Source: Clytia hemisphaerica (lineage: Eukaryota > Cnidaria > Hydrozoa > Leptothecata > Clytiidae). From it: DNA of 64,000 nucleotides. Shown piece after piece: positions 24,982 through 37,298 of this stretch (positions are counted from its first letter, which is position 1; every line of letters starts with the position of its first letter). The translations under genes and the position numbers were made by a program. The stretch lies in contig CACVBU010000878.1 of assembly GCA_902728285.1 (NCBI GenBank), positions 980,025-1,044,024 on the forward strand, in the 5' to 3' direction. The notes below the pieces were generated by a model. It worked only from the letters and a program-made list of their open reading frames with translations. It had not been told where the DNA came from and made no database searches.

Positions 24982-25341
24982 CAATTTTTCATCAAGATTT
25001 AAGCCATGTTTTGATATTCTATCGAGTTCAATCTTGTTTTCATTCGGCGATGTTTTTGTATTGACAGCATCTTTCCAGCATTCACTTTTGGCCAGCTGGT
25101 AGGTTTTTTGTTTCTTGTTTCTGTTTTTGCCTTTTTTCTTTTGGTCTTTGTGTGCCTTTCATCCAGGTCTTAGGACGTTTTATTTTCAACTCAGATTTAT
25201 TTAAGTTTAGTTTTTCTAAGTTCATTATTCATAAAGCATAGCATCTACTTTCATATTTTCAATCAATTTTTCGCATGTCAATAGGTCTAGCCTAGATTCT
25301 CAATTTTATTTCAAAAACTTAGTTTTGTCACTTTTCTATTT
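24982..25341 (+). repeat. Direct repeat copy 2 (about 350 bp)
   Basis: Second copy of 24050-24401. The 580 bp between the copies is T-rich and has no recognisable gene. An LTR miniature (TRIM) is an alternative reading. Confidence 0.85.
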
Positions 25342-25510
25342 TTCAGTTTGAACTCTTGTCAATAAATCATCAATATCAATCAAACTCTTGAGTTCCAAAC
25401 ACAGCCCTTCTCTGCGCTAAGGCTACACGAGGCACTTTGTTTATTTTTGAGTTCTTTCAGCCCAGCCATTTTGTGCTTGTTTAAATTTCTTATTGTTGAT
25501 CTTTCTGTTA

Positions 25511-25676
25511 TGCGCAGATATGTAATTTTTGCGCAGATATGTAATTTCTGCGCATATATGTAATTATTTTGCGCAGATATGTAATTTCTGCGCAAATATG
25601 TAATTATTTTGCGCAACTATGTAATTTTGAGCTGCGCAGATATGTAATTAAATTTCTGCGCAGATATGTAAAACAC
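25511..25676 (+). repeat. Outer left array, about 20-bp unit
   Basis: Eight copies of GCGCAGATATGTAATT with variable 3- to 8-bp linkers (TTT, TCT, ATTTT, TTGAGCT). Confidence 0.9.
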
Positions 25677-25769
25677 GACCTTTTGGTTTTTTTTTGAAAA
25701 ACTGACTCGATTTTAACATTAATTTTTCAAAGTATTTAATCGCATTGTTCTTGGACTATGACAGACATT

Positions 25770-27190
25770 TGGCGATTGTTGTTTTTCTTATAAGCATCAT
25801 CTTTATAAGAAACAAGTCAATATCTTTTTATCAAAGTGATACTGGCTTTCGGCGATTGGTTCTATCAAAGCAACTAGGGGACAGTGCTAAATGACTTATA
25901 AGCATCAACTTTATAAGAACACGATTCATAACTCTTACATAAACCAATAGATATTAGCTTTTGGCGTTTGGTTCTTTCAAAGCAAATATAGGAATGTGCT
26001 TAAGCTAGAAAAATGTATTTTTCTTATAAGCATCAAATTTATAAGAACACAACTCATAACTCTTAAACCAATGATTATTAGCTTTTGGCGTTTGGTTCTT
26101 TCAAAGCAAATATAGGATTGTGCTTAAGCTAGAAAAATGTATTTTTCTTATAAGCATCAACTTTATAAGAACACAATTCATAACTCTTAAACCAATAGAT
26201 ATTAGCTTTTGGCGTTTGGTTCTTTCAAAGCAAATATAGGATTGTGCTTAAGCTAGAAAAATGTATTTTTCTTATAAGCATCAACTTTATAAGAACACAA
26301 TTCATAACTCTTAAACCAATAGATATTAGCTTTTGGCGTTTGGTTCTTTCAAAGCAAATATAGGATTGTGCTTAAGCTAGAAAAATGTATTTTTCTTATA
26401 AGCATCAAATTTATAAGAACACAACTCATAACTCTTAAACCAATGATTATTAGCTTTTGGCGTTTGGTTCTTTCAAAGCATATATAGGATTGTGTTTAAG
26501 CTAGAAAAATTTATTTTTCTTATAAGCATCAACTTTATAAGAACACAATTCATAACTCTTAAACCAATAGATATTAGCTTTTGGCGATTGGTTCTTCAAA
26601 GCAAATATATAGGATTGTGCTAAGCAGAAAAATGTATTTTCTTATAAGCATCAACTTTATAAGAACACAATTCATAACTCTTAAACCAATAGATATTAGC
26701 TTTTGGCGATTGGTTCTTTCAAAGCAAATATAGGATTGTGCTTAAGCTAGAAAAATGTATTTTTCTTATAAGCATCAACTTTATAAGAACACAATTCATA
26801 ACTCTTAAACCAATAATCATTAGCTTTCGGCGATTGGTTGTATAAGCAACGAGGGGACTGTGCTTAATCAGGAAATTTTTGTTTTTCTTATAAGCATCAA
26901 CTTGATAAGAACACAATTCATAATTCTCCAAACAATAGATATTAGCTTTCGGCGATTGGTTCTTTCAAAGCAAACATATGATTGTGCCTAAAAAAGAAAC
27001 ATTAATTTTTCTTATAAGCATCAACTTGATAAGAACACAATTCATAACAAACCAATGATTATAAGCTTTCGGTGATCGGTCTTTCAAAGCATAAATAGGA
27101 TTGTGACTAAAAGAGAAACATTTATTTTTCTTATAAGCAACATTTTATAAGAACACAATTCATAACTTTTAAACAATATTTGTTAGCTAT
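25770..27190 (+). repeat. Inner left array, about 123-bp unit
   Basis: About twelve copies. Each unit holds TTGGCGTTTGGTTCTTTCAA, a TATAGGATTGTGCTTAAG stretch, and the hairpin word CTTATAAGCATCAACTTTAT. Central copies (26090-26780) are almost identical and outer ones diverge, as expected for an array homogenised at its centre. Confidence 0.92.
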
Positions 27191-27939
27191 TGTTTGATAA
27201 ATCAAATCTCTGAAACTTAGAAAATTCTTATAAACTAATGTTAGATTTAGGAAATTTCTCTATTTCTTTCGATAGAGCCGTTGCAGAATGCTGATTCCAC
27301 ATAGAAAAAAAAAAAAATTTCTCTCCTTTTAGATGGCTTGAAGTTGAATATTTTGCCTTGGTTTAATTTATAGGGGGAAAATAAAAAAGGCATCTAATTT
27401 TTTTAAATATCTTTAACAATCAGTGTCAAAATATTCCTGAAATATATAACATTCTTCAGAATTTAAGTTCGAATCACACCTTCAATAACCCCACTCTATT
27501 TCATCGGATAATTCAATCAAATATAATGACTTTGCTCGTAGAACCATGAAAAGGAAAAGGAAGTTTTTTATCATAAATTAGTCCATGTTTTGGTAGAGAC
27601 AACCAATAAAATTTTACTTTATTTCACGTAATGTAAGAAATGCAATCCATATCTTACAAAATCAATAAAGTTTACCTAGATGCGAGATCCGAGTCGAGGT
27701 TTTATCGAAGATCTCATTATGTTGTACTTTTTTTATAGGTTGTACTGAATCTTTGCTTACATGCTAGAGGGCGCATCTTTTAAAAGAATTTGATACCTCT
27801 TTTTTTTTTAGGTTTCGCCTAAAGATATTCTTAACATGTTCTCCCTTGTTCACTTTGTAATAACTACCGTTTTTTTCAAATAAACGCCCTGGCGTCTTTT
27901 TAATTTTAAGACTTTCGGAGGGGTGTTTATTTGAGGGTA

Positions 27940-28900
27940 TATACCATTCTTACCAAGAGTTATTGATTCTCATAAAGTAGTGCTTATGGGAAGAAGTACT
28001 ATGCTCATAATATTATAGCCTTTCCTGTTACTTTGTAAACTAATTACGAAGGTAAATGACCGTCTATCAAGAGTTATTGCTTTGATTCTTTTAAGTAGTT
28101 GCTTATAAGAAAAAATAAATATGCTTATCTATGCGCCGTCCTTTTTACTTTGTAAGAATCATTACCGAAGGGTAATGACCGTCTATCAAGAGTTATGCTT
28201 GATTCTTATAAGTATTGCTTATAAGAAAAATAAATTATACACATATATGCGCCCATCCCTTATTTACTTTTTAAAAACTAACAAAACGAAGGGTATCACA
28301 GTCTATCAGAGTTATTGATTGATTCTTATAAAGTAATGCTTATAGAAAAAAATATGGTCATTATGTGCCGTTCCTTGTTTACTTTGTAAGAACTAATTAC
28401 CGAAAGGTATATGGCCGTCTATCAAGAGTTATTGCTTTGATTCTTATAAAGTAGTTGCTTATAAGAAAAATAAATATGCACATATTATGCGCCATCCCTT
28501 ATTTACTTTGTAAAAACTAACAACCGAAGGGTATATCACAGTCTATCAAGAGTTATTGATTTGATTCTTATAAAGTACATGCTTATAAGAAAAATAAATA
28601 TGCTTATATTATGTGCCGTTCCTTGTTTACTTTGTAAAAACTAATTTCCGAAAGGTATATGGCCGTCTATCAAGAGTTATTGCTTTGATTCTTATAAAGA
28701 TGATGCTTACAAGAAAAATAGTCATATCCATTTTAGGCGCTATTCCATGTTTGCTTTGAAAGAACCAATCATCGAAAGTTAAAAACTTACTGGTTGATAG
28801 TTATAGGATCATGATGCTTTAAAAGAAAAAAAATAATTATTCTCATTTAAGGCCCTATTCTATTCCATTCAAAAGTTATGGATATTTTTCTTATAAAGTT
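27940..28900 (-). repeat. Inner right array, about 118-bp unit, inverted relative to the left array
   Basis: About seven copies marked by GTCTATCAAGAGTTATTG, TTCTTATAAAGTAGTTGC and TTATTTACTTTGTAAAAAC. The TTCTTATAAAG...GCTTATAAG part is the reverse complement of the hairpin word of the left array, while the rest is related only loosely. Confidence 0.88.
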
Positions 28901-29032
28901 GATGCTTAGAAGATATTACTCCTTGTATTTGATAGATATTAGCTAAAATACCTAAGTCTTAAAAAAGGTAAAAGTAATGGTAAAATCTATCAAGGGGTAC
29001 CATTGATTTAAAGGTTTAATTCGCGCAGTTTT

Positions 29033-29167
29033 ACATTATCTGCGCAGCTCGAAAATAATAGGCGCGCAAAATAATTACATATTTGCGCAAAAATTACATA
29101 TCTGCGCAAAATAATTACATATATGCGCAGAAATTACATATCTGCGCAAAAATTACATATCTGCGCA
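29033..29167 (-). repeat. Outer right array, about 20-bp unit
   Basis: Six to seven copies of TTACATATCTGCGCAAAA, the inverse of the outer left array. Confidence 0.9.
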
Positions 29168-30057
29168 CAACACTTTCCTTTACAATGATTTTATAATGCA
29201 AGTCTCTAAAACATACTGAGAAGTAAGTATTAACGACAAACCAATACAATTTACCATTAAAGATGCTACATTACTGATCTCTTGATAAAAAAAAATAGTC
29301 ATCAAATACGACAGAGATAGAACAACAGAAGTTCAGATGTTATCATTCCAGCCGCGGCTTTCTTATACTATGCGTAAAGTAATCGTTTTGCAACCAATTT
29401 TCCAAAAGCTTTATTATTATCTTTAAGGTTAAACCTCAAATGTTTATAACATAAAACCTGGTTAACGGTATATTAACGAGATACCAGTGGATACCCCTCA
29501 AAGCCACACAACGCCCTTAAAACCTCTTAGTCACCAAACTTAATTTAATATTGTATAATTCACTTTTTTACAACCTCTTCTGAATATACGATCATAAAAT
29601 TATTTTAAGAATTTCAATTATCGCAAATTGTCGTAAAATTCGAAGTTATTCAAAACTTTATCAAAAAACCCTTCAAAAAATCAAGTTTTTTGGACCTAGA
29701 GATTACACAATTGAATTCAAGGTCATAAAACCTATACTTTTTAGGTACCTATACTTATGGTAGTATTTTCTTCTTCATGGTTAGACTTCAAAGTTCTATT
29801 TTATCAACATGAAAGGGGCTTCGGAACGAGCGTTCCGTTTTCGCAAAGCGAAGTATCGTTAACTCAAGAAAGTTAGTAGCATATTGTTTTGGGAATAGAT
29901 TTCTAGCACGTATTTGATCAATCGAACCACGGTTCAGCACCTGAATTGCAATTTCAAAGTTTCAGTAAGATGTGAGAAAGGGGTCGATGTTTGAAGGTTT
30001 TGAGGTGTATTTTGATTTTAACGTACATAGTTTTGAAAATATTTAGGTACCAATGAT
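29168..30057. other. No gene seen
   Basis: AT-rich sequence between the fold-back element and the LINE. It might hold a decayed 5' part of the LINE, but no endonuclease motif can be read before about 30060. Confidence 0.4.
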
Positions 30058-32170
30058 CTAGCCCCCTTGACAAAAGCGATCATAGTGTTCTCTCATTCAC
30101 ATTTGAATGTTATTTTGAAACCGAGCCTGTAGGTGCGAAATACAATTACAATAAAGCAGACTACGAAGCGATGAAAGGAGATCTTGAAAATTCTGAATGA
30201 GTTACTGATTTCATTAGCAGGGCAGAAGACACTAATGAGTGCTGGAATATGGTACGAGATAAACTTCTTGACCTTAGGAACCAATACGTACCATGCACAA
30301 AAGAAGAAAAATCTTATAAAAGAAAGAGGAAATTTGCGATTTCTACAGAACTTCGAAAAACCATCAAAGAAAAGCGTCGTCTCCACCGCAAATGGATAAG
30401 GTCGATTGGCAGATCAACAGAACAGAGAAGTAGAGCTGAATACGTGATAACAAGAAACCTTGTAAGTAGAAAAATAGCACATACAAGAAGGAGGCTAGAA
30501 GAACAAATCTATGATCAAGCGAAGAAAAGTCCCAAGAAATTCTAGAAACATATTCGAAGCTCCATGAAAACAAAACCAGAAATTTCTCCTCTCCTTCTTG
30601 ACCCGAAGGATAACTCATCACTCTGTTATAAGGATGAAGATAAAGCAGACGTACTACAGAATCAATTTTGTAGTGTTTTTACACAAGAGCCTACTGGACC
30701 ACTACCAGAATTTGCATCACGTACAGACTCATGTGTAACTTTCGATCTCACCATTGAAATGGTCCGAAAAGAACTGAAAGGCGTGAACCCAACAAGTCAC
30801 TGGAACCAGATGAGATTCATTCTGCTATGTTGAAGGCGTTAGTTTTCTATATTGCTGTCCCCCTATGCATTGTTATTTTCAAATCCTTCCCAGAAAGTAC
30901 ACTACCGGATGATTGAAAAATCGCGCACGTATCCCCGATCTATAAGAAAGGAAAAAAGAACTTGGCAGAAAATTACAGGCCAGTTAGCTTGACATCTATT
31001 GATTGTAGATTGATGTAAAGAATTGTTAAAGATCAAATAATGAAGTTCCTAGTAGACAAAAAGTTACTTTCTGACAAAGCACAGGAGCTGGGAAAGATCA
31101 ACATCACACAATTATGATTACTTGATAAATGTGCGACTCAATATCAGAAAGTAAGTGGAGATTTATCTATTCGACTTGCCAAGGCTTTTCATACAGTCTA
31201 CACCCAGATTCTAAGAAACCAACGCATACGTATCAAAGATACGTAGACTGGATCATCTTTCTTCGGATCGATATCAAATGTCAAGGTAATGGAAACTCTA
31301 AAGGAGGTAAAGACTCAGCGGTGTTCCACAGGGAAGTGTTCTTGGTCCATTACTTTTTGCTGTTATATATCAACGATCTACCTGAGGTTACAAGCTCTGG
31401 TATGTACCTCTTTGCAGACGACACTAAGTTTGTTGAGGAGATAAATAGTGCTGAAGATGCCATTCGCTTGCAACATGATATCGATGCAATGGAAAGATGG
31501 TCAAAGGACTGGCTACTCAAATTCCACCCAGATAAATACCACGTGCTAACACGAGAAAAATTTTGGAACATCAAACATGTCTATCCATACAACATAGACG
31601 GGTTAATCCTGAAGCACGTGGATCAAGAAAAAGATCTCGGAGTTATTATCGTTAGGGAACTAAATTTTGAAGAACACATCTTTGATAAAACCAAGAAAGC
31701 TAACTCAAGCGTTGGTCTGATCAGCAGAAGTTTTGACTTTCTTTCGTACGACCATAGCGTTCGTACGACCTCATCTTGAGTACGCTCAAGCCGTTTGGTC
31801 TACACGACTCATCAAACACATCGATGCCATCGAGAGTGTTCAGCGATGGGCCACGAGACTGGTTAGCAGGTACAAGAAAAAATCTTACGAATTCCGTCTC
31901 CGTAAGATTAACCTTCCGACACTGAAAATCAGACGTAAAATTGACAATATGGTTGAAGTATATAAACATCTTAACGTTTATGATAAGTCATCAGCCTGTG
32001 AAAAAATTGTCCTTCGCGAACGCCCGAAACGTCAGCACGATTTAGAACTACAAAGAAACTTTGCAAATAGTACTGGTAATACTTCAATCGTTTTCAAAAT
32101 TTACTTTTCAACCCGCGTTTTTGGGATTAAACACTACAACTTTTTCCCGGCATTCTCAACGTAACATGCT
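30058..32170 (+). pseudogene. Broken CR1/L2-like LINE (end of endonuclease, reverse transcriptase)
   Basis: Pieces of one retrotransposon polyprotein follow each other in different frames. They are the endonuclease end SDHSVL (about 30075), a linker rich in Lys/Arg, RT motif NYRPVSLTS (about 30975), the catalytic FADDTK (about 31405), and the thumb and C-terminal part up to about 32160. The frame is broken by an in-frame TGA at about 30207, a TAG at 30543, a TGA at about 30830, further stops around 30915 and 31016, and a frameshift near 31735. The 5' part is missing, which is usual for LINEs. FADD with the RPHLEYAQAVW thumb word fits the CR1/L2/jockey branch; the exact clade is not decided. 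It is not functional. Confidence 0.85.
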
Positions 32171-33598
32171 TTACTCGTTTAGTTTGAAGCTAAAAGGGCT
32201 AAAGATGAATATCTTGAATGGGAAATGAAGCCATACAAACGCTAGATATTGAAAGTAAAATTTGTCACGAGAATTCAAAAAATGAGCAGTGCGAAAAAAA
32301 AGAATTTCAATTTTACTTGCTTAGGAAAGGTTGAATATTCTATTCTTTCTAGCCTATCAGACTTTTACCTTGAGCCTAGCTGCTGCTACTCCAGCTTCTA
32401 AAGTTGTTTTCTTCTCGTGCATTCTGTCAATGCGATCTGCATTACTCGATCTAAAGGCAAAGTTGGAGGTTTTTTGAGTAAGTCACATCTCACATCGACA
32501 GAGTTTGATATGTTTTTTGTTAAAGCCATCTTGAGCGTGCCTCCTTAAGAAATTTTTTACAGTAGTGCTTTTATATTTTTAAAAGCACTTTCTACGTGAA
32601 TTTATAACTATATTTAACACACACACCTATCAACCCTTAGCAGTGCTGTCGGTTTTTTGAGAAAACTGGTAACGAATTTACAACTAAATAAAGGAATATT
32701 TTTTTCTCGGCGGACGGTATTTCTTGGCTGTCTCTAAAACAAACCAAATAAATTCCAGCCAAAGCTATATTTTCTATATACGATATATTTTCTCAAGTCC
32801 CTGAGGTAGAGTGAAAACTATTTATAGCATTCGAATAGTTTAACTAAATTGAAGTAGGCCTAATACAAACAATAACCCTCCCTCCACAGTTCCTGATCAG
32901 GCATTGCTATTCCGAGCTGTAGCGTTTCCAGGCCTGTTTCCCGCTTTAGATTGTATGTCGAGAAACGTTTGTTTCCTCGAATGCTTTGGACCAATAGGAC
33001 ACTAAAGCAAAAGAACTGAGGTTACTTTACTTTTGAACGGAAACAACACCCTGCAAAAGCTAGCTTTCTCTTAACCAAAACGTTAGAAATTCTGGGGAGA
33101 CCGTTGTTGATTTGCAGAGTCTTGGATCCATAGAGAAAAATGGGCTCAACTAGAGATTTAAATATCCTGATTCAATGCAAGGGTATCTTAAATTATCACA
33201 ATGGTGCTCTTACGCTTCTGTTTTCAATTTTCAAAAAGAAGTTTTTTTTATCTAACTTCATTACCAGTCTCCTTAAAACCTGACCGCGCCGCTAAGAAAA
33301 GATAGGTGTAATCAAAAATATCAAAAAGCAAAATATATGCCAAGGCTTAAGTAAAAAGCAAAATTTAAAGTACTAAAATAGCAAACCAAACATGCCAATA
33401 AATTGTATTTACCGCTGATGATATATCAAAATGTACATAACCAGCTTATGTTCTTTTGGGTTCTAAAACTTACCTCGTTAAGTTGGATTCACTGGCACTT
33501 CGTTTAAACTTTTTTTCCAGCAAGCCCATGGCAATTTGACTAAAATCAGACAAATTCAATAAATAATTTGATTATGCTCCCAATTAAAGAAAATTACT
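32171..33598. other. No gene seen
   Basis: AT-rich, may include the LINE 3' tail. No open frame or repeat structure that I can support. Confidence 0.4.
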
Positions 33599-33602
33599 TT
33601 AA

Positions 33603-36601
33603 GGGGGTAGTCATATGAGAAATTTGAAATGTCATTTTTTAAACTTTTTGTTATATCTTGTGAAGTAGTAAATATTTTTCAATGAAACTTTCCACAATTG
33701 TAGCACAACTATAAAGGATATGAAAAATTAAAAAAAAAATTCTAAAAATAGCAAAGACGGGGGTAATATCGTCCAGGGGGTAAAGGCTATAAAAATATTG
33801 TGTCACCTTTTTAGGAAAAGCTAAGAAAGCTATTCAAAAAATTTTTTCTGGTGAAGGTTAATATTATGAAAGTCTCCAGAATGAGTGGAAAAATTTTTCA
33901 AAATTTCAAGCCAGGGGTCTGGAACCTAAATTTGTACTTTTTCGTTTAAAAGTCAAAAATGATTTTTTGAAAAACGCTTCATTCATCTGAACTTACCATA
34001 ATGGAAAAACTACCTGAATTTCAAGTCAATAGTTTTCTAATCCTGAAAGGCGACAGGTGCGCGAAAAACTTAGTGTAACGTCATAGGTCAAGGTCGCAGG
34101 TCACAGGTCACAGGTCAGTGATGCGGTTGACTCTAATCAATGCATTGCAGAGGAAAATGTTGGAAACACAAAGAAGTATCAAAAACAGATTCTCAGCAAT
34201 TTATCCATGTAAAACCATTTCAAACATCAAATTTAACCCTGTGCTTTATCGTCTTTCGCATGGTGCGCCGTGTATAACGCAGACCAGAAACGCATATTAT
34301 ACGTAAAGGGATTACCATTTAATGTGTAATGTTATAGATGGTTACATATAATAAAACACATCGCTCTAAAACTACCTTCTCAGAGAACTCACGAGCTTCT
34401 GATTGGTGTAATTTTATATCCAGCCATATTGTCATCATCATATTCGGTATGCTAAATATTTTTGTTGTTTTTCTCTTGTAAGACATGATATTTTGTGATT
34501 CTGTCAATATTTTTGTCAAAAATTGCATTACAGGAAAACAATTGGAATGAGAGAGTTGTAGCCTCGAAACCACTCGCTTAGGGACTCACAAGCATGATTG
34601 GTGCCGTTTTATCTCCATTCACACTATCAACATCACATTCTGTATTATAAATATTTTTCGTGTGTTTGTCTTTTCTTGCATCAGATTTTATGATTATGTT
34701 AATATTTTTGTCAAAAATTGTCATTAAGACGTTAAAATAATAACTGAATAATTAATTAGTTCCATCCTTAAACCACTCTCTTAGGGACCATGCTAGACAG
34801 GAACCCGTCTGCGTATTTTTTTTAAATCTGATGAATACTTGACGGGTCAGAGCTGTGAGTCCGATTTTGGACTCAAAAAATTTACAGTGGGAAATTCGAA
34901 TTTAGCGCTGTCCTCACTTACTAAAATAAAAACCAAATTTCAGAAGTTGCGCTTTCTTTAAGAAAGTGTGACCAGTGAAACAATAACAGGATTTGATTGG
35001 CTGTGTTTTCAACCGTTATTAGGATATGGGAAATTCAAACTGTCAGCCCATACCATGCTATATATTTCGCCATCAGTATATAGAATAAGAAATCATAGCA
35101 TGGATCTCCAGGCTAGGACCATGCAAGCTTCTGTTTTGGTGCCATTTTTTATCCATTCACACCATCCACATCACATTTTGTATAATAAATATTTTTCGTG
35201 CTTTTGTCTTGTTAGGCATCATATTTTATGATTTTGTCATTATTTTTGTAAGTAAGTGTCACTAGGTTGTTATTCTATTCAATTGTCATTTTATAATCTA
35301 AATAACATGTATTACTTTTTTGTAATTTAATGAGTTATGTATTGATTTTATGTTATGATCTTATTATCTTTTTTTCCGGTCTGCACTTTGTTGACCTGTG
35401 ACCTGTGACCTGCGTTTTACACTAACCGCGCGAAAACCCCCTAAAACGTGTTTTGAGAAAACGGCGCAGAAAGTTGAAAATAGAGGTTTTTCTCAATTTT
35501 TCTGCGATACATTGACCGTTTTACAAAATTTTTACTGTGGTTGACCAAAATGGATTGATACATAACTTTTAATGTTGAAAAGGTACTGGAAATACTAAAA
35601 TAGTCCAAGTTTTTTGAAAAAAATGGCCTTTCACGTGCTCCGGGAATCTCCAAGTATTTTGCGTCAACTCTGCGTACAACGCGTAAACATGGCTTTAAGT
35701 CAATAAAAGTGCATTTTCTCATCAAAAAACATATTGCCAACAAAATATATCATCCTTGTGCTCTCTCAAATCTGTTTATATCATTTACAGTTGAATTTCA
35801 GTGTTGATCTTAGGGAAACGTGTCTTCAGGTTGAACGTCAATCATGCATAGTTTTACTCAATTTTCCAGGATCGCCTCTGGCACCATGAGTGCCATGATT
35901 CATCAAAGACTAGATTTCCACTGGATTTAAGAATCATAATGGATACATCATTGAATGTGTTTGGTTCCTTGCTTCAAACCTTATTCAAAGTCTATAGTCC
36001 ATCACTTTGAAAAGTTTTTTTCGATGTACAAGTTTTACTGTTCGAAAACATCAGTTCGCAGAATCGAATTGTTGCTTTCACTCAAAATATAGGCTTCCAA
36101 AGCTTTCCCAGATGTGAGAAATGAAATGAAACATTCAATAATATCATAATTCAATCCAAAACAATACATAAGCTCAGTTTCCATGTCAAAAACACAGCTG
36201 ACTTGTGACTGCCTCCAAAATGTGAATGTTTTTGAAAATACCACTTCTTCGGTTACCATCTTTAATTACGTCATATTAAGAAATCCCGGGGAAAAAAGGC
36301 GGTATTGACTTAGACGCCCAAAAAGGGCGTAAAAAGAGCTTTCATTTGGTATGTCATGATGCTATGTTTAGAGCAGCCATACGGAAATGAGGCCCTACCT
36401 AGCAACGGATGCGATTTCCCGTTGCTAAGGAGAAAATTGTATATCAGGGCTCATAAGAAACCCAATATATCGGCAGATATTTATGCTACGGCCTTGAAAT
36501 TTTCAGGGTATGTTCAGGAAGGATAAAGGATTCTAAAAAGCCCTAAATCCCGAAATTGATAATTTTTTCACCAATTTTCAAAATCTCATATGACTACCCC
36601 C
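33603..36601. mobile_element. 3-kb DNA element with TTAA duplication (Kolobok/piggyBac-like ends)
   Basis: The ends GGGGGTAGTCATATGAGA and TCTCATATGACTACCCCC are perfect inverted repeats and sit directly between TTAA at 33599-33602 and 36602-36605. TTAA duplications are typical of piggyBac and Kolobok elements. Inside, a second inverted pair (CGCAGGTCACAGGTCACAGG at about 34094 and its inverse at about 35393) brackets a tandem array. No transposase of normal length is present, so it is non-autonomous or decayed. Confidence 0.82.
34370..35280 (+). repeat. Diverged tandem repeat of about 180 bp inside the TTAA element
   Basis: Three recognisable copies (about 34385, 34560, 35090), each with a TATCCATTCACA-like word, ATAAATATTTTTCGTG, TGTCTTGTTAGGCATCATAT and TTGTCAATATTTTTG-like words. 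Confidence 0.65.
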
Positions 36602-36707
36602 TTAATGAAATAAATGCACATGTATGAGAGATGTAATGGAAGGAAAAGGCTACAGTAAATGCCACCCCATCCCAAAAAAATATATATGTAGGTCCCCTTT
36701 ATTACTA

Positions 36708-37094
36708 AACTTTTTTTATAAGAATGGTGTTTTTCCATTTCATCGTGGATATTCTTAACTATTTGGGGAAAATCATTCTAAAATATTTCTTAGATTAGGA
36801 TTAAAATTGAACCTAAATTTTTAACATGTAATGCATATCCGAAGCAAAAAAATGACATTTTCGTGAAAGTTTTGAGCCTCCGGGGTTGTAATTGGCAATT
36901 TACAGATAAAAATGCTTTAAAAATGACACTGTTGGGAGAGAATATTTTTACAATTTTGTGTACAACCAAGTAAGCATGTTGTTAGTTGAAATACGCATTA
37001 CTAGCACCGCGGAAACTTTATCCCATATTATTCTTAATTTTTTTAAACAAATTTCATCATGAATATTCTTATAAACTGTATTCTTATAAAAAGG
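36708..37094. mobile_element. TTCTTATAA-type MITE 3' of gene 2
   Basis: Left end CTTTTTTTATAAGAAT and right end ATTCTTATAAAAAGG are inverted. Its left half (TTTTTCCATTTCATCGTGGA and after) also recurs at about 11792-11880. Confidence 0.55.
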
Positions 37095-37141
37095 CATGTA
37101 GCAAATCCTCTTGAATTGTTCAGGTGATTTAATAGGCATAC

Positions 37142-37298
37142 CGTGTAGAATAGAAATTTGCATCATCTGAATTCTCATATTTTGCAATGTCAAACAGTAT
37201 CTCCGTTGCCTTCTTCGTGCACAAAGCTGTTTTATCGTTAACCATATTTTTCTTTTGAAGCGTTTCAATTACTTCATCTAAATTAGATTCTGATTTGC
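37142..37298 (-). CDS. Candidate alternative 3' exon of gene 2
   Basis: On the minus strand a good acceptor (TTTTTTTCATTTCATTAG) precedes 157 nt of open frame ending at a CG|GTATGC donor. It encodes a short charged helical segment of 51 full codons. It starts in phase 1, so it can be joined to the exon ending at 38109 in place of the stop-containing exon 37918-37961. If used, the gene would continue further down the minus strand, but I found no following exon. It could also be a remnant of another gene. Confidence 0.4.

Larger units (their letters stand above)
25511..29167. mobile_element. Giant fold-back element with two tiers of tandem repeats
   Basis: The outer arms are arrays of GCGCAGATATGTAATTT on the left (25511-25676) and its inverse on the right (29033-29167). 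Inside lie two arrays of units of about 120 bp: 25770-27190 and, in opposite orientation and diverged, 27940-28900. They share the palindromic word CTTATAAGCATCAACTTTAT. The central about 750 bp is AT-rich with no transposase. No clear target duplication was found. The total of about 3.66 kb could fold almost completely on itself. Confidence 0.8.

Noticed and set aside
25511-29167. CRISPR-like regular repeats
   Set aside because: Repeats are contiguous tandem units without unique spacers, in inverted halves, in an animal genome.
34085-35420. AGGTCACAGGTCA as nuclear receptor binding sites
   Set aside because: The direct AGGTCA repeats are part of an inverted block inside a transposon; no evidence for a regulatory role.
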